Shown here: in pieces, positions 1-11,629 of the stretch | Layout: every line of letters begins with the position of its first letter | How positions within the stretch are numbered: position 1 is the first letter of the stretch | Translations under genes and position numbers: made by a program | Assembly: GCF_022179285.1 (NCBI RefSeq) | Contig: NZ_BPQO01000021.1 | Location: 58,525 to 122,524 of the forward strand | Source of the DNA: Methylobacterium hispanicum | Lineage (GTDB): Bacteria > Pseudomonadota > Alphaproteobacteria > Rhizobiales > Beijerinckiaceae | DNA: 64,000 nt | Direction: 5' to 3' | Notes under the pieces: generated by a model | Database searches by the model: none | What the model was told of the DNA's origin: nothing | What the model saw: only the letters and a program-made list of their open reading frames with translations

Positions 1-457
1 TGAAAGGTCTCGATCCTCGGGAAGAAGGGAGTGGCGAACCGCCAAACAAAAAGCCGCCGACCGTTCGCCCCCGTGCGGCTGTGACCGCCCTACGCGCGAA
101 CCGGATCAGCGGCCTCGCTGACGGTGCTGTCCGTCGCCGTTGACGGACACGATCGTCAGAGCAGGTTCCGTGCCAGAGGAGATGCGGCCTGCCCGAGGGG
201 CCGCGCCGCCCTGTGGTCCGGCGCCCGGCGGCCCGCTGGGGTCGGCCGCCGTCCGAGCGGGTGCGCTGCACAAAATTCAGGCGCATGGATTCGATGTGGG
301 CAGGGTGACGGCCCTGGGCCGTGCGCACCTCGTCCGGCACGCATCCGCGGGCCGAGCCGCGGCGCCTTAGGGCGCGCGCCGCCGTTCTTCGCCAGCCGAG
401 CGAGGGTGGGGATCGGAGATCCGAGAAGGGCGCGCGTCGGCGCCCGCCGTCAGGCCG
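1..457. other. Stretch without a recognisable gene
   Basis: I see no convincing coding region here. The open frames present are Arg/Pro/Ala-rich, run across one another on both strands and have no clear ribosome-binding sites, as expected for chance frames in very GC-rich DNA. It is probably the downstream flank of the small gene that ends at 458. Confidence 0.5.
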
Positions 458-673
458 TCACAGCAGGGCCGAGAAGGCCGCGAGGAGGCCGACTGCCGGA
501 CCGATGCCGACCAGGAGAGCCCAGTGCCACAGCGCCGGGCCGGCCATGCGGCGGTTGTCGTTCGCGGGCCGCGGCGCCCGGGCGCGGAGCCGGACGTAGT
601 CCGACAACACGACCCGCCCGTCCGTGGGACGGGGCGCGGTCTGGAAGGTGTCGAGCTTGCGGCAACCGGGCAT
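458..673 (-). CDS. Small conserved-looking membrane protein, unknown function
   Basis: This 71-residue protein starts at the ATG at 673. It has a polar N-terminal half containing a PANDNRR stretch, followed by a single hydrophobic C-terminal segment (about residues 48-70, ending AFSALL) that should cross the inner membrane. PANDNRR-type stretches are common in short alphaproteobacterial proteins. It lies 50 bp downstream of nasS on the same strand and could be the last gene of that transcript. I do not recognise a family. The mix of residues and the clean membrane segment suggest it is real. Confidence 0.5.
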   Translation of the reverse strand: MPGCRKLDTFQTAPRPTDGRVVLSDYVRLRARAPRPANDNRRMAGPALWHWALLVGIGPAVGLLAAFSALL

Positions 674-723
674 GGTGGTCCTCAACGTCCGGGCCGCCTC
701 GGCGTTCCGCGCCGTGAGGCCGC

Positions 724-1740
724 TCAGTCCGTTCTTTCGGGAAGGGCCTCCGCCAGGATGTCCGGCCGGTAGAGGGCGGCCGCCGCGGGTTCGAGGTCCG
801 GGCCCGGCGGCAGCTGCCCGGCCGCCCGCATCTGCGTGAGGAGCCAGCGCAGGCGGTCGGGGCCCGGTGCCTGCGCGGGCGCGCCGAAGCGGATGTAGTC
901 GGGGACGCGGCGGGGCGCGGCGCCGACCGTCAGCTCGCCCGCCAGCGTGCGGCCGACCAGCTCCGCGTCGAGGTCGAGGTAGCGGCGCCCGGCGAGGCAG
1001 TGGGCGAGTTCGGCGCGGTTGCCCGGCTCGGCGCACCACAGGCCGGCCCGCGCCACGGCGCGCACCAGCGGCAGCGTCGCCCCGTCGCGCCGGCGCGAGA
1101 CCGCCAGCACCTTCTCGGGTGCGTCGGGGGCGAGGTCGCGGCCGAGCGCAGCGATGCGCCCGAGGCCGGCCGCCACCGCGACGCCGTTCCAGGGCGCGCC
1201 GGCGCAGAAGCCGTCCACGATCCCGCGCTCGAGGGCCTCGACGCTGTGCTGGGGCGGCACCACGACGAGGCGCACCAGACTCATATCGAACCCGCCGCGG
1301 CAGGCCAGCAGCCGGAGCTGGTAGGTGTGGCAGGAGAAGGGGTGGACGGTGCCGAGCGTGAGCGGCCGGCCGGACCCGGCCCGCTCCCGCGCCACCCGGC
1401 CGAGCGCGGCGGCGACCGCGTCGAGGTCGTCGCCCTCCGGCGCCATCGCCGCCCAAAGCGCGTTCGTCACCGTGACCGCGTTGCCGTTGAGGCTGAGCCC
1501 GAGCGGCACCGCGAGGTCGGCGGGCGGCCCCGAGAGGCCGAGCCCGCTCGCGAGCGCCAGCGGCGCCAGCATCTGCGCCGCGTCGAGATGGCCGAGCGCG
1601 AGCCGGTCGCGCAGCGTCGCCCAGGAGGGCTCGGGCGCGAGGTCGAGGTCGAGCCCCTCGGCCCGGGCGAAGCCGAAGGCGTGCGCCGCGATGAGCGGGG
1701 CGGCGTCGCAGAGCGGCACGTATCCGATATGGAGGCGCAT
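724..1740 (-). CDS. nasS: NasS-type nitrate/nitrite sensor protein
   Basis: The 338-residue product resembles the NrtA/CmpA family of nitrate-binding proteins: N-terminal GYVPLCDAAPL, an internal GTVHPFSCHTYQLR region, and an FCAGAPWNGVA stretch that in the family lines the ligand pocket. There is no signal peptide, which marks it as cytoplasmic NasS and not a periplasmic transporter subunit. In known systems NasS holds the RNA-binding antiterminator NasT inactive until nitrate or nitrite binds. It starts 4 bp after the nasT stop codon on the same strand, so the two are co-transcribed and probably translationally coupled. No nitrate reductase or transporter genes are in the window, so the target operon must lie elsewhere. 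Confidence 0.85.
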   Translation of the reverse strand: MRLHIGYVPLCDAAPLIAAHAFGFARAEGLDLDLAPEPSWATLRDRLALGHLDAAQMLAPLALASGLGLSGPPADLAVPLGLSLNGNAVTVTNALWAAMAPEGDDLDAVAAALGRVARERAGSGRPLTLGTVHPFSCHTYQLRLLACRGGFDMSLVRLVVVPPQHSVEALERGIVDGFCAGAPWNGVAVAAGLGRIAALGRDLAPDAPEKVLAVSRRRDGATLPLVRAVARAGLWCAEPGNRAELAHCLAGRRYLDLDAELVGRTLAGELTVGAAPRRVPDYIRFGAPAQAPGPDRLRWLLTQMRAAGQLPPGPDLEPAAAALYRPDILAEALPERTD

Positions 1741-1744
1741 CGTC

Positions 1745-2332
1745 CTATCCCAGCAGGTCCGCGGTGGTGACGATGGCGCGGGCGATATCGGCGATCTTGC
1801 GCTTCTCGTTCATCGCCTTGCGGCGCAGCTGCTTGTAGGCCTCCTCCTCGCTGAGGCCCTTCAGGTTCATCAGGATGCCCTTGGCGCGCTCGATCAGCTT
1901 GCGGTCGGCAAGTTCGCCCCGCGCCTCCGAGAGCTCGCGCTGCAGCCGCGCGAAGGCGTTGTGGCGCAGGATCGCGATGTCGAGGATCGAGCGGATCCGC
2001 TCCGGCCTCAACCCGTCGACCACGTAGGCCGAGATCCCGGCATCGACCGCCGCCTGCATCATCGCGGCGTCGGAGCGGTCGACGAACATCGCCACCGGCC
2101 GCTCCGCCTGCCGGGTGACGCTCGACATCTGCTCCAGGATGTCCCGGCTCGGGCTCTCGAGGTGGATCACCACCACGTCGGGGGCGAGCGCGGCGACGCG
2201 CTCCATCAGGTCGGCGGTGTCGGGCACGACCACGACGCGGCCGATCCCGGCGGCCCGCAGACCCTCCTCCAGGATGGCGGCGCGCGCCCGGCTCGGGTCG
2301 ATCACGGCGACGGTGAGGTTGGTCTCTGTCAT
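1745..2332 (-). CDS. nasT: NasT-type ANTAR antiterminator
   Basis: The 195-residue protein begins at the ATG at 2332. The longer upstream frame is Arg/Ser-rich and not coding-like. Residues 1-125 form a receiver-like domain and residues 125-190 an ANTAR RNA-binding domain (RKLIERAKGILMN, then AMNEKRKIADIARAIV). ANTAR proteins bind tandem hairpins in the leader RNA of nitrate-assimilation operons and prevent termination. One oddity: where receivers carry the phospho-acceptor Asp, this protein reads VVVIHLESP, so His57 takes that place. This fits NasT being controlled by NasS binding and not by phosphorylation. nasS follows directly. Confidence 0.88.
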   Translation of the reverse strand: MTETNLTVAVIDPSRARAAILEEGLRAAGIGRVVVVPDTADLMERVAALAPDVVVIHLESPSRDILEQMSSVTRQAERPVAMFVDRSDAAMMQAAVDAGISAYVVDGLRPERIRSILDIAILRHNAFARLQRELSEARGELADRKLIERAKGILMNLKGLSEEEAYKQLRRKAMNEKRKIADIARAIVTTADLLG

Positions 2333-2598
2333 CGCGGCCCGGTTCCGGCCATGTCCCTGAGGATTCTCGCGCCGATCATTGTTCTCGTCCGCGGCGGGCG
2401 GGCGAAGCGTGGCGATCGGCTGTCGCGACACGCTCTTATGCTTTGCCGTGGGCGACGCAAGCCGCGTGCCCGCCCAGCTGGCCGATCCGCGCGACGCCCA
2501 GCGCCCGGCGTTTACACAATGAGACGCGACGGCCCAGCTTCCGCCGCAAACGGAGCCGCATTCTCCGGCGTCGGCGGCGCGGATCGCGAGGTGGATCG

Positions 2599-3207
2599 GT
2601 GAGTCGGATGCTTGGACAGGACCCGCTGCGGGACGCTCAGGGACCGCGCCTGTCCCTCCCCTTCCTGCCGACGCTCGTGACCGCGGTGCTGATCGGTGCC
2701 GGCTCCCTGCTCTGCCGCGGGCCGGCAACCCCGCCGCCCGCGCCGCGCCTCGACGCGCAGGCCTTCGCGCCGGCCGCTGCCCAGCCGGCCGCTCTGCCGA
2801 CCCTTGCTGCGCGCCCGCCGGCCGCCCTGATCTTCGCCGAGCACTTTCCGGTGACCGCCGGGTCGGCCGTGGAGCCGCCGGTCGCGGCGCGCCCGGCGCC
2901 CGCGCCGCGCGTCGCCGCCGCGCCCGTGCGCCGCCCGGTGGCTCCGCCCCCGCCCCGCCGCCCGGAGGCGGTCGTCGCCCGCGCGGCCGAACCCGCCCCC
3001 GAACCCGTCCCCGTGGCCATCTCCCAGCCCTGGCTCGTCCCGCCCGCGGCGATCCCGGATGTCGAGGCCGAGGAGGAGGGCCTGCCCGGCCTCGCCCTGC
3101 CCTTCGCCCCGGCGGCCCACGCCGTCGGGGAGGCGGTCGGCTACGTGAGGGGGCGCGCCGCCGCGTTCGGAGGGTCGGTCTCGATTCTTGTCGATCGGAT
3201 GCGCTGA
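2599..3207 (+). CDS. Proline/alanine-rich single-membrane-pass protein, unknown function
   Basis: The 202-residue product starts at the GTG at 2599; the ATG at 2608 is an alternative. An N-terminal hydrophobic segment (about residues 22-40) is followed by a long Pro/Ala-rich linker (residues 45-145), and then a more ordered tail with a DVEAEEEGLPGLALPF region. This suggests an inner-membrane anchor with a periplasmic, wall-spanning stalk. It is divergent from nasT and stands alone. I recognise no family. Low-complexity composition inflates open frames in such DNA, so confidence is moderate, although the tail reads as real protein. Confidence 0.5.
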   Translation: MSRMLGQDPLRDAQGPRLSLPFLPTLVTAVLIGAGSLLCRGPATPPPAPRLDAQAFAPAAAQPAALPTLAARPPAALIFAEHFPVTAGSAVEPPVAARPAPAPRVAAAPVRRPVAPPPPRRPEAVVARAAEPAPEPVPVAISQPWLVPPAAIPDVEAEEEGLPGLALPFAPAAHAVGEAVGYVRGRAAAFGGSVSILVDRMR

Positions 3208-3554
3208 GAGGATCGGCGAGCCGTCGACGCGCCCCGTGCTCCGGGCCCTTCCCCGGACGCCTGGACCGAAGCGCACGGTGATCTTCGCCCAGCGCAGGCG
3301 GACGCGAAGCGTCCGGGTGCCGAACCGCCGCTCGGGATCGCGCCGCTTCGCGGCATCCGGCCGTCCGGGCTCCGGATCGCCTTCCGCCGACGCTCCAGGC
3401 ATCCGGGACAGGGACCGCGCCTCACCGGCAGGGGCCGCGCGCCGGTCTCGCCGCGCAACCCACCCCCATCCGAGATCGCCGCGGCCCCGCTCTGGATCCG
3501 CCCCCGCGCCGAACTAGGTGCGGTGCATCGAGAGCCCGAGCAGACCCCGTTCCC
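3208..3554. other. Intergenic stretch, nothing recognised
   Basis: Between the proline-rich protein and the GH15 gene I see no supported gene, RNA or repeat. It presumably holds the promoter for the GH15-to-pgl operon. Confidence 0.5.
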
Positions 3555-5453
3555 ATGGCCGCACGCATCGAGGATTACGCGCTCGTCGGCGACGGGCGCA
3601 CCGCCGCCCTGATCAGCCGGGCCGGCAGCGTCGACTGGCTCTGCTTCCCCCGCTTCGACGCCGCCGCCCTGTTCGCGGGCCTGCTCGGCACCGAGGAGCA
3701 CGGCTTCTGGCAGCTCGGGCCGGTGGCCGATCACGCCGAGACCACGCGGGCCTACAGCGACGGCACCCTGATCCTCGAGACCCGCCACCGGACCCACGAG
3801 GGCGAGGTCAAGGTCACCGACTTCATGCCGGCCGAGGACGGCTCGCACCTGATCCGCCTGGTCGAGGGCGTGAGCGGCAAGGTCGCGATGCGCACGGAAC
3901 TCGCGGTCCGCTTCGATTACGGGCTCGCGGTCCCCTGGGTCTCGCGCAGCGAGCTCGACGACCTGCGCATGATCTCCGGGCCCCACAAGGTCGTGCTACG
4001 CACGAACGTGCCGACCCGCGGCTCGCACCGCCAGACCACGGTCTCCGAGTTCACCGTGCACGAGGGCGAGACCGTGCGCTTCGTGCTGAGCTACGGCCCC
4101 TCGCACGAGGACGACCCGCCGCCCATCGAGCCGCGCCGGGTGCTCGCCGCGACCAGCCGGTTCTGGCGCGACTGGTCGCACCACTGCGCCGGGGGCACGC
4201 CCTGGGACGACATCCTCAAGCGCTCGCTCCTGACGCTGAAGGCGCTGATCTACCGGCCCACCGGCGGGATCGTGGCCGCGCCCACCACCTCGCTGCCCGA
4301 GCAGCTCGGCGGCGTGCGCAACTGGGACTACCGCTTCTGCTGGCTGCGCGACTCGACCTTCACGCTGCTGGCCCTGATGGATTCCGGCTACATCGAGGAG
4401 GCCCGCGCCTGGCGCGACTGGCTGACCCGGGCGGTCGCGGGCAACCCGCAGCAGGCGCACATCCTCTACGGCATCGCGGGCGAGCGCCTGCTGCCCGAGA
4501 TCGAGCTCGACTGGCTGCCGGGCTACGAGGGCGCCAAGCCCGTGCGCGTCGGCAACGCGGCGATCGAGCAGTTCCAGCTCGACGTCTACGGCGAGGTCTT
4601 CGACGCGCTCTACCAAGCGCGCCAGCGCGGCATGCCGGAGGACCGCGAGGGGTTTCGCGTCGGCCGCGCCCTGATGAACCATCTCGACCGGGTCTGGCGC
4701 GAGCCCGACGAGGGCATCTGGGAGGTGCGCGGCGGGCGCCGGCACTTCGTGCACTCGAAGGTGATGGCCTGGGTCGCCTACGACCGCGCCATCCGCAGCT
4801 GGGAGGCGATCTGCGAGTCCGGCACCGCGCTCAGCCCGAGCGGGCGCCGCCTGCCCGACCCGCCGCTGGCGGAGTGGCGCGCCACCCGCGACGAGATCCA
4901 CGCCGAGGTCTGCGAGCGGGGGTTCGATAAGGAACTCAACAGCTTCGTACAGTTCTACGGCTCCAAGGACCTCGATGCGAGCCTTCTCCTGATGGCCCAT
5001 ATGGGCTTTCTGCCGCAGGACGACCCGCGCGTGGTCGGCACCGTCGAGGCGATCGGGAAGCACCTGATGCGCGACGGCTTCATCCTGCGCTACGAGACCC
5101 ACGACCAGACGACGGACGGCCTGCCCGGCGGCGAGGGCGCCTTCCTGCCCTGCAGCTTCTGGTACGCCGACAACCTGATCGGCCTCGGGCGCCGCGCCGA
5201 GGCCCGCGCCCTGATCGAGCGCCTGATCGGGGTCTGCAACGACCTCGGTCTGGTCTCCGAGGAGTACGACGTGCAGGCCAAACGCCAGGTGGGAAACTTC
5301 CCGCAGGCGTTCACGCATGTTGCGCTCGTCAACACCATCCTCAATTACAGCCGCACGGAAGGCCCGGCCCGGGAGCGCGGCGGGGCGGACGGCGCGGGCG
5401 CGGGCGAGACGATCCCCGCAGAGGCCCGCGTCGCCGCCGCGCCCGCGCTCTAG
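3555..5453 (+). CDS. Glycoside hydrolase family 15 protein (glucoamylase/trehalase type)
   Basis: The 632-residue protein has the bacterial GH15 layout. A beta-rich N-terminal domain (about 1-230; IEDYALVGDGRTAALISRAG and SVDWLCFPRFD) is followed by an (alpha/alpha)6 barrel with the family blocks NWDYRFCWLRDS, GIWEVRGGRRHFVHSKVM and EEYDVQAKRQVGNFPQAFTH. These barrel segments carry the acidic catalytic residues. GH15 enzymes release glucose from alpha-glucans or split trehalose; the exact substrate cannot be told from sequence. It lies 30 bp upstream of tkt on the same strand and probably feeds glucose into the sugar-phosphate genes that follow. A low-complexity Ala/Gly tail covers the last 25 residues. 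Confidence 0.88.
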   Translation: MAARIEDYALVGDGRTAALISRAGSVDWLCFPRFDAAALFAGLLGTEEHGFWQLGPVADHAETTRAYSDGTLILETRHRTHEGEVKVTDFMPAEDGSHLIRLVEGVSGKVAMRTELAVRFDYGLAVPWVSRSELDDLRMISGPHKVVLRTNVPTRGSHRQTTVSEFTVHEGETVRFVLSYGPSHEDDPPPIEPRRVLAATSRFWRDWSHHCAGGTPWDDILKRSLLTLKALIYRPTGGIVAAPTTSLPEQLGGVRNWDYRFCWLRDSTFTLLALMDSGYIEEARAWRDWLTRAVAGNPQQAHILYGIAGERLLPEIELDWLPGYEGAKPVRVGNAAIEQFQLDVYGEVFDALYQARQRGMPEDREGFRVGRALMNHLDRVWREPDEGIWEVRGGRRHFVHSKVMAWVAYDRAIRSWEAICESGTALSPSGRRLPDPPLAEWRATRDEIHAEVCERGFDKELNSFVQFYGSKDLDASLLLMAHMGFLPQDDPRVVGTVEAIGKHLMRDGFILRYETHDQTTDGLPGGEGAFLPCSFWYADNLIGLGRRAEARALIERLIGVCNDLGLVSEEYDVQAKRQVGNFPQAFTHVALVNTILNYSRTEGPARERGGADGAGAGETIPAEARVAAAPAL

Positions 5454-5483
5454 GCGCCCCTACGATTTTGAGAGGCTGACACG

Positions 5484-7559
<2,076 letters not shown>

Positions 7560-7572
7560 CCCGGCGACGGCA

Positions 7573-7599
7573 GGGCCGCCCCCTGGGGCGGGGCGGCCC
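7573..7599 (+). terminator. Strong GC hairpin after tkt
   Basis: A perfect 10-bp stem (GGGCCGCCCC paired with GGGGCGGCCC) with a 7-base loop lies 13 bases after the tkt stop. There is no T-run, so it may attenuate or stabilise the 3' end and not stop transcription fully before tal-pgi. Confidence 0.5.
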
Positions 7600-7677
7600 G
7601 AGTCCCTACATCGCCCGTATGCCCCGGCCGGGGCGGCGCTCCCGACCTGCGCCCCCCAACTCTTCCAAGGGATCGAC

Positions 7678-10524
7678 ATGAACGCGCTCAAGGCCCTGCA
7701 TGCGGAACAGGATCAGGCGGTCTGGCTCGATTTCGTCGCGCGCGGCTTCGTCGCCAAGGGCGAGCTGAAGGCGCTCGTCGAGCGCGACGGCCTGCGCGGC
7801 GTCACCTCGAACCCGTCGATCTTCGAGAAGGCGATCGGCCACTCGGACGAGTACGACGCCAGCCTCAAGGCCGTGATGGAGGCGGGCGATTCCCGCGTCA
7901 TCGACCTCTACGAGGACATGGCCGTCGCGGACATCCAGAACGCCGCCGACGTGCTGCGCCCGGTCTACGAGGCGAGCGACGGCGCGGACGGCTACGTCAG
8001 CCTCGAGGTCTCGCCCTACCTCGCGCTCGACACCGAGGCGACGCTCGCCGAGGCGCGCCGCCTCCACGAGATGGTGTCGCGCGACAACTTGATGGTGAAG
8101 GTGCCGGCGACCCCCGAGGGCATCCCGGCGATCCGACAGCTGACGGCGGAGGGCATCTCGATCAACGTCACGCTGCTCTTCTCGCAAGGGGAGTACGAGA
8201 AGGTCGCCCGCGCCTTCGTGGAGGGGCTGGAGGAGCGGGCCAAGGCCGGGCACGACGTCTCGCGCATCGCCAGCGTGGCGAGCTTCTTCATCAGCCGCAT
8301 CGACAGCCTCGTCGACAAGCTGATCGACGAGAAGATCGCGCAAGCCAACGACCCGGCGGTGAAGCTCTCGCTCGAGTCGCTGAAGGGCAAGGTCGCGATT
8401 GCGAACGCCAAGCTCGCCTACCAGCGCTACAAGGCGATCTTCGCCGAGCCGAAGTGGCAGGCGCTCGCGGAGAAGGGCGCCAAGGCGCAGCGCCTGCTCT
8501 GGGCCTCCACGGGCACCAAGAACAAGGCCTATTCCGACGTGCTCTACGTCGAGGAGCTGATCGGCCCCAACACCGTCAACACCATGCCGCCCGCCACGAT
8601 GGACGCCTTCCGCGACCACGGGCAGGTGCGCGCCACCATCGAGGAGGATCTCGACGGCGCCCGCGCGGTGATGAGCACCCTGGCGAAGGCCGGCATCGAC
8701 ATCGAGGCGGTGGCCAAGCAACTGGTGGACGAGGGCGTGCAGCTCTTCATCGATGCCGCCGACAAGCTGCTCGGCGCGGTCGCGGGCAAGCGCGCGGCGC
8801 TGCTGGGCCACCGGCTGAACGGCCAGAGCTTCGCCACCGCCGAGGATCTGGAGAAGGCGAGCGCCGAGGTGGTCGAGTCCTGGCGCGCGAGCGGCGCGAT
8901 CCGCCGGCTCTGGGCCCACGACAAGACCGTCTGGTCGGGGGCCGACGAGGACCGGTGGCTCGGCTGGCTCCGCATCGTCGAGGACGAGCGGGAGAAGGCC
9001 GAGCAGTACGCCGAGTTCGCCGCCTGGGTGAAGGGGCGCGGCTTCCGCGACGCCGTGGTGCTCGGCATGGGCGGCTCCAGCCTCGGGCCGGAAGTGCTGA
9101 GCCTGACCTACGGCAGCCGCGAGGGTTTCCCGAAACTCCGCATCCTCGACTCGACCCATCCCGACGAGGTCCGGGCCGTGGAGGCGGCGGTCGATCTGCC
9201 CAACACGCTCTTCATCGTCGCCTCGAAGTCGGGCTCGACGCTGGAGCCCAATGTCTTCCGCGACTACTTCCTCGGCCGCATGAAAGCGGTCGTCGGCGAG
9301 GGGGCCGGCTCCCACTTCGTGGCGATCACCGACCCCGGCTCCGCCATGGAGCAGGCGGCCAAGGACGATCGGTTCGAGAAAATCTTCTACGGGGTGCCGC
9401 AGATCGGCGGGCGCTACTCGGTGCTCTCGGCCTTCGGGCTGGTGCCGGCCGCCGCCATCGGCATCGACGTGGCCGAGTTCCTGGACACCGCCCGCACCAT
9501 GGTCCGCTCCTGCGGGCCGGCGGTGCCGCCGTCCGAGAACCCGGGCGTGCGCCTCGGCGCGCTCTTGGGCGCCGCCGCGCTCCAGGGCCGCGACAAGGTC
9601 ACGCTGGTGGCCTCGCCGGCCATCGCGAGCTTCGGCGGCTGGGCCGAGCAGCTCATCGCCGAATCGACCGGCAAGCAGGGCAAGGGCCTGATCCCGATCG
9701 ACGGCGAGCCGGTCGACGTGCCGGCGGCCTACGGCCACGACCGCGTCTTCGTCTATCTGCGCCTCGACGGCCACGCCGTGACCCAGCAGGACGAGGCCCT
9801 GCGCAGCCTGGAGCGCGAGGGGCATCCGATCGTGCGGATCAGCCTCGACAAGGTCGAGCAGCTGCCCCAGGAATTCTTCCGCTTCGAGATGGCGACCGCG
9901 GTGGCCGGCGCGGTCCTCGGCATCAACCCGTTCGACCAGCCCGACGTCGAGGCGAGCAAGGTCGAGACCAAGAAGCTGTTCGGGGCCGCCGAACAGAGCG
10001 GCGCGCTGCCCGCCGAGACGCCGCTCTACGAGGACGACGGCATCGCGCTCTACGCCGACCTCGCCAACGCCGAGGCGCTGGGGCCGGCGGCGGACGGGCT
10101 CGACCCGGCGCTCCACGCCCATCTCGGGCGGCTCAAGGCCGGCGACTACCTCGCGCTGCTGGCCTATCTGCCGCGCAACGACGCGAACCACGCGGTGCTG
10201 CAGGAGGCCCGGCTGGCCGTGCGCGACGCGCGCCACGTCGCGACCTGCCTCGAATTCGGGCCGCGCTTCCTGCACTCGACGGGGCAGGCCTACAAGGGCG
10301 GGCCGGACACGGGCGTGTTCCTGCAGATCACCGCCGAGCCCACCGCCGACCTCGCGATCCCCGGGCGCAAGCTCGGCTTCGCGACGGTGGTGGCCGCGCA
10401 GGCCCGGGGCGATTTTTCCGTCCTCGCCGAGCGTGGACGGCGGGCGCTCCGGGTCCACCTCAAGGGCGACCTCGACGCGGGGCTGAAGCGCGTCGCGGCG
10501 GCATTGAAGGCGGCGGTCGGCTGA
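7678..10524 (+). CDS. tal-pgi: Bifunctional transaldolase / phosphoglucose isomerase
   Basis: The 948-residue protein is a fusion. Residues 1-365 are transaldolase: GVTSNPSIFEKAI, the Schiff-base lysine in MVKVPATPEG, and LLWASTGTKN. Residues 390-945 are glucose-6-phosphate isomerase: GMGGSSLGPEVL, SKSGSTLEPN and an AEQLIAESTGKQGKGLIP region. One chain therefore links the non-oxidative pentose phosphate pathway to glycolysis. Such fusions are known in several alphaproteobacteria and cyanobacteria. The start ATG at 7678 is preceded by an AAGGGA ribosome-binding site. gnd begins 47 bp downstream. Confidence 0.95.
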   Translation: MNALKALHAEQDQAVWLDFVARGFVAKGELKALVERDGLRGVTSNPSIFEKAIGHSDEYDASLKAVMEAGDSRVIDLYEDMAVADIQNAADVLRPVYEASDGADGYVSLEVSPYLALDTEATLAEARRLHEMVSRDNLMVKVPATPEGIPAIRQLTAEGISINVTLLFSQGEYEKVARAFVEGLEERAKAGHDVSRIASVASFFISRIDSLVDKLIDEKIAQANDPAVKLSLESLKGKVAIANAKLAYQRYKAIFAEPKWQALAEKGAKAQRLLWASTGTKNKAYSDVLYVEELIGPNTVNTMPPATMDAFRDHGQVRATIEEDLDGARAVMSTLAKAGIDIEAVAKQLVDEGVQLFIDAADKLLGAVAGKRAALLGHRLNGQSFATAEDLEKASAEVVESWRASGAIRRLWAHDKTVWSGADEDRWLGWLRIVEDEREKAEQYAEFAAWVKGRGFRDAVVLGMGGSSLGPEVLSLTYGSREGFPKLRILDSTHPDEVRAVEAAVDLPNTLFIVASKSGSTLEPNVFRDYFLGRMKAVVGEGAGSHFVAITDPGSAMEQAAKDDRFEKIFYGVPQIGGRYSVLSAFGLVPAAAIGIDVAEFLDTARTMVRSCGPAVPPSENPGVRLGALLGAAALQGRDKVTLVASPAIASFGGWAEQLIAESTGKQGKGLIPIDGEPVDVPAAYGHDRVFVYLRLDGHAVTQQDEALRSLEREGHPIVRISLDKVEQLPQEFFRFEMATAVAGAVLGINPFDQPDVEASKVETKKLFGAAEQSGALPAETPLYEDDGIALYADLANAEALGPAADGLDPALHAHLGRLKAGDYLALLAYLPRNDANHAVLQEARLAVRDARHVATCLEFGPRFLHSTGQAYKGGPDTGVFLQITAEPTADLAIPGRKLGFATVVAAQARGDFSVLAERGRRALRVHLKGDLDAGLKRVAAALKAAVG

Positions 10525-10571
10525 CGCGCCGGCACCGACCGAACCGGGGGCGATCCGAAGGAAGGGCAGCG

Positions 10572-11558
10572 ATGCAACTTGGCATGATCGGCCTCGGCCG
10601 GATGGGCGGCAACATCGTCCGCCGGCTCCTGCGGGACGGGCACTCCGCGGTGGTCTACGACCGCGACCCCGAGGCGGTGGCGGCCCTCGTCGAGGCGGGC
10701 GCCACGGGCGCCGACAGCCTGGAGGATCTCGTCGCCAAGCTGGAGGCGCCCCGCGCCGCCTGGGTGATGCTGCCGGCCGGCGCCATCACCGAGGAGACTG
10801 TGAAGCAACTCGGCGACCTGATGGCGCCCGAGGACACCATCATCGACGGCGGCAACTCCTTCTACGGCGACGACGTGCGCCGGGCGGGCGAGCTGCGCCC
10901 CAAGGGCATCCACTACGTCGATGTCGGCACCTCGGGCGGCGTCTGGGGGCTGGAGCGCGGCTACTGCATGATGATCGGCGGCGACACGCCGAGCGTGGAC
11001 CGGCTCGACCCGATCTTCAGGACGCTGGCCCCGGGCGCCGGCGAGATCCCCCGAACCCCGGGCCGCGAGGGGCGCGACCCCCGGGCGGAACTCGGCTACA
11101 TCCACGCAGGTCCCTGCGGCGCCGGCCACTTCGTGAAGATGGTCCATAACGGCATCGAGTACGGCCTGATGCAGGCCTATGCCGAGGGCTTCGACATCCT
11201 GCGCCACGCCAATGCCGAGAGCGTGCCGGAGGCGCGCCGCTACGACCTCGAACTCGGCGACATCGCCGAGGTCTGGCGGCGCGGCAGCGTGATCTCGTCA
11301 TGGCTGCTCGACCTCACCGCGAGCGCGCTCGCGGGCGACGAGCACCTGGAGGACTATTCCGGCTTCGTCGAGGATTCGGGCGAGGGCCGCTGGACCATCA
11401 ACGCGGCCGTCGAGGAGGGGGTGCCCGCCACCGTCCTGTCGAACGCCCTCTACCGCCGCTTCCGCTCCCGCGAGCAGGAGAGCTACGCCGACAAGCTGCT
11501 CTCGGCGATGCGCAAGGGTTTTGGCGGCCATCTGGAGCCGAAGCAGCCGAAGATGTGA
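10572..11558 (+). CDS. gnd: 6-phosphogluconate dehydrogenase, decarboxylating (short form)
   Basis: The 328-residue protein has an N-terminal Rossmann domain with GLGRMGGNIVRRL and the substrate blocks IDGGNSFYGDD, GTSGGVWGLERGY and GPCGAGHFVKMVHNGIEYG. It oxidises 6-phosphogluconate to ribulose 5-phosphate and CO2. It is much shorter than the classic 470-residue dimeric enzyme, so it belongs to the short tetrameric class, which often prefers NAD. The start ATG at 10572 follows GGAAGGGCAGCG. It lies between tal-pgi and pgl in the same direction. Confidence 0.93.
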   Translation: MQLGMIGLGRMGGNIVRRLLRDGHSAVVYDRDPEAVAALVEAGATGADSLEDLVAKLEAPRAAWVMLPAGAITEETVKQLGDLMAPEDTIIDGGNSFYGDDVRRAGELRPKGIHYVDVGTSGGVWGLERGYCMMIGGDTPSVDRLDPIFRTLAPGAGEIPRTPGREGRDPRAELGYIHAGPCGAGHFVKMVHNGIEYGLMQAYAEGFDILRHANAESVPEARRYDLELGDIAEVWRRGSVISSWLLDLTASALAGDEHLEDYSGFVEDSGEGRWTINAAVEEGVPATVLSNALYRRFRSREQESYADKLLSAMRKGFGGHLEPKQPKM

Positions 11559-11629
11559 GGAACTGCCGCCCGCCCCGCGGGGTACCCGAGCAAGCGACGG
11601 ATCCGACGCGGGACCGCCAGAGGAGCCCC

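Noticed and set aside
7606..10458. 950-codon open frame on the minus strand opposite tal-pgi
   Set aside because: It is an Arg/Gly/Leu/Asp/His-rich shadow of a well-supported gene; GC-biased third positions keep the opposite frame open.
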